Assembly (NCBI GenBank): GCA_902478455.1
Contig: CABSLJ010000094.1
Span: 1 to 9,400, forward strand
Direction: 5' to 3'
Length of the DNA: 9,400 bases
Origin: an uncultured Oscillospiraceae bacterium
Lineage (GTDB): Bacteria; Bacillota; Clostridia; Oscillospirales; Acutalibacteraceae
The notes beneath the pieces were generated by a model. It did not search any database, had not been told where the DNA came from, and saw only the letters and a list, made by a program, of their open reading frames with translations. The position numbers were made by a program, and so were the translations under genes. Positions 5,222 to 9,400 of this stretch are shown piece after piece. Numbering within the stretch: the stretch's first letter is position 1; every line of letters begins with the position of its first letter.

Positions 5222-6826
5222 TTATTCCTGCGGCTGTTCGGCGGACGTCCCCTCCGATGAGGCGGATTCCGCGGGAGGAGCGGTACTCTCCGGCGGGGCG
5301 GTGCTTTCCTGCGAAGAGGAGCTTTCCGGTGAGGAGGAACTCTCCGGGACGCTGGAGCTTGACGGCGGGGCGGGCGTGGGACCAACCTTGACAACGCCCT
5401 GTACCTCGCGGTAGTAGGAGTTGTGGATGGCCTCAGTTTTGACCAGAACGCCGTTTTTATAGAAATAGCGCTCGCCGGTCGTCTTGTAGCCCTTGCGGGA
5501 CTGAACGTAGACCTGAGATTCGCCGGGCTTGAGGTTGTTGTCGGTCACGTATTTGGTCTGTGGGGCGGGGATCACTTCGGTAATGCGTGATTTGACCTCT
5601 ATGTTGTCGTAATCATCGGGACGGCAGCCATAGATTTCACAGGTCAGCTTCGTGCCGGTCATATAGGCCACAATGTAAACGGGATACTCCAGGTCGTTTC
5701 GGAATTTATAATCGAGCGCGCCGTAGCTGACGGTGGCGTCCTGGCCGTCGGGCACATAGCCGGGCGCCCACAGGTGGTTGTAGCGCTCGGTGGTGGTCAT
5801 GCCGGCGCGCAGCGCGGCGCCGTAGATGGTGGAGGCCGCCTGACAGATGCCGCCTCCGTAATTTTGAATCAGCCGTCCGCCGGAGATGACGCCGGCTTTT
5901 CGGTAGCCGAGCTTGCCGGTGGTGGAATCGCCGGTGGAGCCGTTGAAGGAGAAACGCTCGCCCGGCTGGATAATCTGACCGTTGGCGGAGGCCATCGCAA
6001 GAGACATGTTGTGGTTGGCGTCGAGCGTGTTGATGGAAACCGAGCTGCACGAGCCGAGCAGCTGGGTCCGCTTTTTCAGGTCTTCGACCGTGACGGCGTA
6101 TTCGGTCACACGGCTGGGAATCTCAATGGCGCCGGTGTTTTTTTTGCGCAGAAGATCGCGCAGCTCCTCGTAGAGCTTGTCTTCCTCCACAGCCAGGCCG
6201 AGGGAACCCTCCGAGTAGGTGAACTTTTCGGCCGCCAGGGGCTCAAAAGAAAGGATTTCGGCGTCCTTAGCCTCGATGGTGACGTCGTCCGCGATCTTTT
6301 TGGCCGCGGCGCGGATGGAGCTCTCCTCCAGAGCGGGCGTGATTTCAAATTCGACCGGATCGGTCCGGAGGGCTTTTACCTGCTCGTAGCGCTCGTCCCG
6401 GTCGCCCTCGCGGGCGACGGCGTAGGCTTCGTCGAGCACGTCGTCGATGTCGTAAGTGAAGGTGAAATCGTCGGTGGTGAGACGGCGCTCCTCCTTTTCC
6501 AAGGTGAGCTTGATGTCGATCTTTTCACGCAGAGAGGGAGCGAGCTCTTCGAGCAGCTCTTTGGCTTCTTCGCGCGTTTTGCCGCCGAGGTCCTGTCCGG
6601 CGACGAGCACGCCGTGATAGAAGGTGTCGACGTCGAGCGCGGCGTCCCGCTCGGCGATGGCCTGTTCCTCGGCCCGCACGCGTTCCACATGCTGCTGGTA
6701 GAGCACGGCGGTGGTAATGCCCGCTGCGGCGACGACGAGGACCGAAATGGTGATGATCCAGATGAGGGCCCGCTTGCTGAGTTTCCGCTTACGGGGTGCG
6801 GGCGTCTGAGAATTTTGATTTGGCAT
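5222..6826 (-). CDS. VanW-family protein with N-terminal membrane anchor, peptidoglycan-binding-like and G5-like regions
   Basis: 534 residues. A short basic N-terminus (RKRKLSKR, 12-19) precedes one membrane span (about 20-43), so the rest should lie outside the cell. Residues about 65-250 resemble the repeats found before VanW domains (peptidoglycan-binding type 4). The VanW domain follows (about 255-400), with GERFSFN (289-295), YGGGICQAASTIYGA (323-337), the conserved ER and H at 347-351, YVPDGQDATVSYG (357-369) and FRN (375-377). A G5-like region covers about 412-482, and the end (484-534) is a Ser/Pro/Glu repeat tail. The gene is monocistronic, divergent from the degV-family gene. VanW occurs in some vancomycin clusters, but its biochemical role is not settled; no van resistance genes are seen here. 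The start at 6826 is preferred over 6877 because the earlier ATG lies in the -10 box and has no ribosome site; GAGGAG (6843-6838) is 11 bases before 6826. Confidence 0.93.
   Translation of the reverse strand: MPNQNSQTPAPRKRKLSKRALIWIITISVLVVAAAGITTAVLYQQHVERVRAEEQAIAERDAALDVDTFYHGVLVAGQDLGGKTREEAKELLEELAPSLREKIDIKLTLEKEERRLTTDDFTFTYDIDDVLDEAYAVAREGDRDERYEQVKALRTDPVEFEITPALEESSIRAAAKKIADDVTIEAKDAEILSFEPLAAEKFTYSEGSLGLAVEEDKLYEELRDLLRKKNTGAIEIPSRVTEYAVTVEDLKKRTQLLGSCSSVSINTLDANHNMSLAMASANGQIIQPGERFSFNGSTGDSTTGKLGYRKAGVISGGRLIQNYGGGICQAASTIYGAALRAGMTTTERYNHLWAPGYVPDGQDATVSYGALDYKFRNDLEYPVYIVAYMTGTKLTCEIYGCRPDDYDNIEVKSRITEVIPAPQTKYVTDNNLKPGESQVYVQSRKGYKTTGERYFYKNGVLVKTEAIHNSYYREVQGVVKVGPTPAPPSSSSVPESSSSPESSSSQESTAPPESTAPPAESASSEGTSAEQPQE
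5225..5377 (-). repeat. Low-complexity Ser/Pro/Glu tail repeat within the vanW-family gene
   Basis: The last 51 codons encode near-repeats of P-E-S-S-S-S and E-S-T-A-P-P units with no hydrophobic residues. This looks like a flexible, wall-spanning linker at an extracytoplasmic C-terminus. There is no sorting signal (no LPxTG or terminal span). Confidence 0.6.
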
Positions 6827-6872
6827 GGTTTCCCACGCTCCTCTCCAGAGATTGCCGTCTTTTTTCCTTTTC

Positions 6873-6901
6873 ATCATACAACGGGCATTTTGGAAAGTAA
6901 A
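6873..6901 (-). promoter_or_regulatory. Sigma-A type promoter of the vanW-family gene
   Basis: TTTACT (6901-6896) and TATGAT (6878-6873) are 17 bases apart on the minus strand. The -10 box overlaps the ATG at 6877, and the predicted start near 6866 leaves a 40-base leader before the ATG at 6826. Confidence 0.5.
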
Positions 6902-6925
6902 GTTACAGCTTTATTACGATTTGCA

Positions 6926-6977
6926 CCGCCGCGGCGCAGTTTCAGACGCAATAGAGAGATCAGGGAAGCCGCGGCGG
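6926..6977. promoter_or_regulatory. Perfect 10-bp inverted repeat in the divergent promoter region, candidate operator
   Basis: CCGCCGCGGC (6926-6935) and GCCGCGGCGG (6968-6977) are exact reverse complements. Each contains the 8-bp palindrome GCCGCGGC, and the two palindromes start 40 bases apart. They lie between the two divergent -35 boxes; the right arm ends 7 bases before the degV-family -35. No T run follows on either strand, so it is not a terminator. A dimeric regulator binding both sites is inference. Confidence 0.4.
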
Positions 6978-6984
6978 AGAATGC

Positions 6985-7013
6985 TTGACAAATGAAACGG
7001 CGTCTGCTAGGAT
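6985..7013 (+). promoter_or_regulatory. Sigma-A type promoter of the degV-family gene
   Basis: A perfect TTGACA (6985-6990), a 17-base spacer and TAGGAT (7008-7013) predict a start near 7020. This leaves a leader of about 45 bases with AAAGGA at 7049-7054 before the ATG at 7065. Confidence 0.75.
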
Positions 7014-7064
7014 AGAGACGCTTTGATAATCAAACCATTTTACCGACGAAAGGACTGGGAAAGC

Positions 7065-7904
7065 ATGGCCGTCCGCATTGTCACTGACAGTACCTGTGAT
7101 TTGTCCGCTGAGGAAGTGAAGCGCCTGGGCGTGGATATCATCCCGCTCAAGGTGTTGTTTGGAGAGACCGAATATATCGACGGGGTGGACCTGACCGCTC
7201 CGCAGTTTTACAAGATGCTGGCGCAGCAGCAGGAGCTGCCGAAAACGAGCCAGGTGCCGCCGCAGACCTTTTTGCAGCTGTGCGCGCAGTGCCTGAGGGC
7301 GGAAGACGAGGTGGTGATCCTCACCATTTCGTCGACGCTGAGCGGGACCTATCAATCGGCCCTGATGGCCAAGGAGCAGCTTGGGAGCGACAAAATTCAT
7401 GTAGTTGATTCGCGGCAGGTCACCGCCTCCCTCGCCATCCTTGTGCGCTATGCCGCGCGCTTGCGCGACGAGGGCCGCTCGGCGGAGCAGATTGCTGCGG
7501 CGCTGGAGCGCAAACGGGAAAAGGCGCGCCTTTACGCCGTGGTGGACACCCTCAAATATCTGCGGATGGGCGGCCGCCTCTCCGCCACCGTGGCTGTGGC
7601 GGGCAGCGTGCTGGGCATCAAGCCCATCCTCTCCGTCAAGGACGGCAGCCTCGCTATGGAGGGAAAGGCACGCGGCTTTGCGACGGCCTGCGAGCGGGTT
7701 TCCCACATCTTCCTGGCCGACGACGTCGATCGCCGGATGCCGATGTGCTTTGTGCATTCCGATGCGCCTGACAAGGCCCGCATGCTTCAGAAACTCTGCC
7801 GGGAGGATATAAAAGGCAGGGAAGAGCTCACCGTGGAGGTAGGTCCCGTGGTCGGCACCCACGCGGGTCCCGGGTGCGCGGGCGTGGCGTATTTTGTAAA
7901 GTAG
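7065..7904 (+). CDS. DegV-family (FakB-like) fatty-acid-binding protein
   Basis: 279 residues, the usual DegV length. In known family members (FakB) the protein holds a fatty acid in a deep pocket and presents its carboxyl group to the kinase FakA, giving acyl phosphate for phospholipid synthesis. Visible motifs are IVTDSTCDL (5-13), LPKTSQVPP (58-66), ISSTLSGTYQSA (88-99) with residues that contact the carboxylate, VVDSRQVTASLA (113-124), LKYLRMGGRLS (163-173), KPILSVKDG (186-194) and VGTHAGPGCAGVAYF (263-277). The start is ATG 7065 with AAAGGA ten bases upstream; the frame is open from a TTG at 7023, but the promoter start near 7020 makes that unlikely. It is transcribed alone from the promoter at 6985-7013, divergent from the vanW-family gene. 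No fakA is in the window, so a role with FakA is by homology only. The ligand is unknown. Confidence 0.93.
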   Translation: MAVRIVTDSTCDLSAEEVKRLGVDIIPLKVLFGETEYIDGVDLTAPQFYKMLAQQQELPKTSQVPPQTFLQLCAQCLRAEDEVVILTISSTLSGTYQSALMAKEQLGSDKIHVVDSRQVTASLAILVRYAARLRDEGRSAEQIAAALERKREKARLYAVVDTLKYLRMGGRLSATVAVAGSVLGIKPILSVKDGSLAMEGKARGFATACERVSHIFLADDVDRRMPMCFVHSDAPDKARMLQKLCREDIKGREELTVEVGPVVGTHAGPGCAGVAYFVK

Positions 7905-8022
7905 AGGGAAATCTGTCTTTCTTTCCCTTGGTCTAATCGAGGATTTCGTGTTAATTGAATAAATTTTTTCTCTTTTTTGTGCTGTTTGAGCACGAAGAAC
8001 GCGCGTACAGACGCCTTTTTAC
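7905..8022. other. AT-rich intergenic stretch after the degV-family gene
   Basis: AGGGAAA/TTTCCCT (7905-7911/7922-7928) forms a 7-bp hairpin starting right after the stop codon, but it has no T run, so it is more likely a 3'-end stabiliser than a terminator. An AT-rich block follows (about 7949-7978), with two T runs in otherwise GC-rich DNA, then a small GTGCT-GTTTG-AGCAC hairpin. There is no open frame of note. Confidence 0.4.
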
Positions 8023-8051
8023 TTGAACCTTGTCGAAAGGGATGGTATAAT
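8023..8051 (+). promoter_or_regulatory. Sigma-A type promoter of the ABC transporter operon
   Basis: TTGAAC (8023-8028), a 17-base spacer and a perfect TATAAT (8046-8051) predict a start near 8058. The leader of about 80 bases holds a GCCTT-CCCA-AAGGC hairpin (8089-8102) and the GAGGGGG ribosome site before the gene. Confidence 0.8.
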
Positions 8052-8088
8052 AGCCGCAAGACGGCTTTGATGCCATCCCGTTTTTCTT
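8039..8088 (+). terminator. Intrinsic terminator whose stem contains the -10 box of the next promoter
   Basis: GGGATGG (8039-8045) pairs with CCATCCC (8073-8079). Inside, TATAAT faces TTTGATG with partial pairing, and AGCCG/CGGCT (8052-8056/8062-8066) closes a CAAGA loop. A TTTTTCTT tract begins at 8081, one base after the stem. That is 15 pairs with two mismatches. It would end transcripts from the degV-family gene. A transcript starting near 8058 lacks the 5' arm, so it should not be terminated here. Confidence 0.65.
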
Positions 8089-8139
8089 GCCTTCCCAAAG
8101 GCGGGACCGCGAGAAAGCACGCGAGGGGGAACGTTGCAC

Positions 8140-9048
8140 GTGACGGCCATAGAATTGACGAATCTTTATAAATACTTCGGCAAGACGCCTGCCCTGCTGG
8201 AAGCCAACCTGACGGTGGACGAGGGGGAGTTTTTCGGCTTTGTGGGGCCGAACGGTTCTGGAAAATCGACCACGCTGCGCATCCTGATGCACTATCTGAA
8301 GCCTTCGAGCGGCAGCGCCCGGATTTTTGGAATGGACTGTATCAAAAAGAGCGTGCAGATTAAGCGGATGGTCGGCTATGTGCCGAGCGACCTCGACTTC
8401 GGCCTGAATATGAAGGCCATCGACGTCATCCTCACGGCGGCCAAGCTGCGCAAAAACGTTGACCGTGCGGCCATCCACGAGCTGTGCGAGCTCTTTGAGG
8501 TGGAGGAAAACCGCTATGTGTCCAAGATGTCCCTGGGCAACCGCAAGAAGATCGCGCTGGTGCTCGCGCTGTACGCCAGGCCGCGCCTGTTGCTGTTAGA
8601 CGAGGCGACGGTAGGATTAGACCCGGTGGTGCGCCGGCGGTTCTGCGACTATCTGCGGGAGGAAAACAAAAAGGGGACCACCGTCTTTTTCAGCACCCAC
8701 AACATGAACGAGGTACAGGATCTGTGCGGACGCATGGCGGTCATCCGCAAGGGCTCCATTCTGGAGACGACGCCGCTGACCGATCTGAGCTCAGACGCTT
8801 CCCGACGCGTGAGTATCCGCACCGACGACGATCTCAGCGCCCTGTTCGCCCTGTTCGGGATTAAGCATGTGCGCGCTTCCAACGGCTATCTGACCTTCCG
8901 TTTCGCCCATCCGATTGACCGTCTGATCCAGGCGCTGGCGAATTACCACATTGACGATCTGCAGATCGGCCGGCCTTCCCTGGAGGACGCCATCGTTCAC
9001 TTTTATGAGAAGGAAGCGGAAAAGGAGAAGGAGGCGGGCTTGCAATGA
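8140..9048 (+). CDS. ABC transporter ATP-binding protein
   Basis: 302-residue nucleotide-binding subunit of an ABC-2 type transporter of the NatA/BcrA-like group, which pairs at the membrane with the permease encoded directly downstream. Visible motifs are Walker A GPNGSGKST (36-44), Q-loop region GYVPSD (79-84), signature SLGNRKK (131-137), Walker B LLLLDEA (150-156), D-loop GLD (159-161) and H-loop His (STH, 185-187). The Q-loop lacks the usual Gln or Glu, the signature is the SLGN variant of LSGGQ, and Walker B has DEA where DEP is usual. The C-terminal part (about 220-290) is a small accessory region typical of this group. I prefer GTG 8140, ten bases after GAGGGGG, to TTG 8134, only four bases after it; the extra two residues change nothing. 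The stop overlaps the permease start as ATGA. Substrate is unknown; drug, lanthipeptide or sodium exporters of this type exist. Confidence 0.92.
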   Translation: MTAIELTNLYKYFGKTPALLEANLTVDEGEFFGFVGPNGSGKSTTLRILMHYLKPSSGSARIFGMDCIKKSVQIKRMVGYVPSDLDFGLNMKAIDVILTAAKLRKNVDRAAIHELCELFEVEENRYVSKMSLGNRKKIALVLALYARPRLLLLDEATVGLDPVVRRRFCDYLREENKKGTTVFFSTHNMNEVQDLCGRMAVIRKGSILETTPLTDLSSDASRRVSIRTDDDLSALFALFGIKHVRASNGYLTFRFAHPIDRLIQALANYHIDDLQIGRPSLEDAIVHFYEKEAEKEKEAGLQ

Positions 9049-9400
9049 CACCCTGGTTTCATCTGACGCTGATCGGCAAGGACCTCAAGGATAAGCTTTT
9101 GGGCCTGCTGTTCACCGTCTGCGTGATGGGCTTTGTCCTGACGTTGGGACTGATGTTTTACCCTCAGGTCGCGGCGAGCGGCATAGGAAACATCATCAGC
9201 GAAATGCTGGAGGCCTTCCCGGAGGAGATTCTGGAGCGCTTCTATTTGAACTCCATCCCGGACTTTTCCTCTTTTTCGGTCTATTTCTCGGTGCTGATGC
9301 CGGTCATTTTTATGGCGATGTGCATCTATGCCTGCTATTTGGGCGCCTCCTCCACCGTACGGGACGAGAGCAATCACAATGCCGTGCTTTATTTTTCCCA
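9045..9400 (+). CDS. ABC-2 type transporter permease, 5' end only
   Basis: Partial gene: the first 118 residues, open to the window end. ATG 9045 overlaps the stop of the ATPase gene (ATGA), and AAGGAGG lies ten bases upstream inside that gene. The protein starts MTPWFHLTLIGKDLKDKLLG, with an amphipathic N-terminal segment, a first membrane span at about 19-39, an extracellular loop (about 40-78) and a second span at about 79-101. It then shows LGASSTVRDESNHNAVLYF (99-117), the position where ABC-2 permeases have their conserved E-x-x-x-G-T-x-E segment. It should form the membrane channel of the exporter driven by the ATPase. The rest of the gene is beyond the window, so the number of spans and the substrate cannot be judged. 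Confidence 0.85.
   Translation, partial: MTPWFHLTLIGKDLKDKLLGLLFTVCVMGFVLTLGLMFYPQVAASGIGNIISEMLEAFPEEILERFYLNSIPDFSSFSVYFSVLMPVIFMAMCIYACYLGASSTVRDESNHNAVLYFS

Noticed and set aside
4862..5391. Short open frames on both strands between the operon and the vanW-family gene
   Set aside because: They have Arg/Pro/Gly-rich compositions and no ribosome sites, and they run across terminators and a promoter.
5222..6826. VanW-family gene as evidence of a vancomycin-resistance cluster
   Set aside because: VanW-domain proteins are common in Clostridia without resistance, and no ligase, dehydrogenase or dipeptidase gene of the van type is nearby.
6960..7862. Minus-strand open frame of 300 codons opposite the degV-family gene
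   Set aside because: The degV-family product is clear from its motifs and promoter. The antisense product is His/Arg/Gln-rich with no recognisable domain.
7905..7928. Hairpin right after the degV-family stop as its terminator
   Set aside because: The 7-bp stem has a 10-base loop and no following T run. The hairpin at 8039-8088 fits much better.

Overview
The window looks like a chromosomal segment from a fairly GC-rich Gram-positive of the Clostridia (possibly an Oscillospiraceae-like relative; this is inference). The reasons are strong AGGAGG-type Shine-Dalgarno sites, sigma-A type promoters, a VanW-family protein with a G5-like region, a DegV-family fatty-acid-binding protein, and paired GT2 and flippase-like membrane proteins. 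Nothing points to phage, plasmid or insertion sequences.

Left edge (1-470): the first 30 codons of a minus-strand GIY-YIG endonuclease-family gene run off the window. Next come an intrinsic terminator on the minus strand (211-250) and about 190 bases of non-coding, hairpin-rich sequence.

Centre-left (471-4926): a minus-strand operon is read from about 4892 towards 471. Its order is flippase-like protein 1, glycosyltransferase 1, glycosyltransferase 2, flippase-like protein 2. The two membrane proteins are paralogues of each other, and so are the two glycosyltransferases, so the operon is a mirror-ordered double module. Its likely job is building or exporting a lipid-linked glycan or glycolipid at the cell membrane. 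The four genes appear to start with ATG, GTG, CTG and TTG respectively. The CTG start is supported by a Shine-Dalgarno site, a CTGA stop/start overlap and a gapless alignment with its paralogue.

Centre-right (4780-6901): a 440-base intergenic region holds terminators for the gene upstream and the operon promoter. Beyond it is a minus-strand gene for a membrane-anchored VanW-family protein. Its promoter -10 box covers the most upstream ATG, so the real start is further downstream.

Right (6902-9400): a divergent promoter region with a perfect 10-bp inverted repeat leads on the plus strand to a DegV-family gene. Its transcript is probably ended by a hairpin whose stem contains the -10 box of the next promoter. 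That promoter drives an ABC transporter ATPase, which overlaps by 4 bases (ATGA) with a permease gene cut by the window end.

Most of the coding content is recognisable at family level. The points most worth checking are the mirrored operon, the CTG start, the terminator/promoter overlaps and the inverted repeat between vanW-family and degV-family genes.
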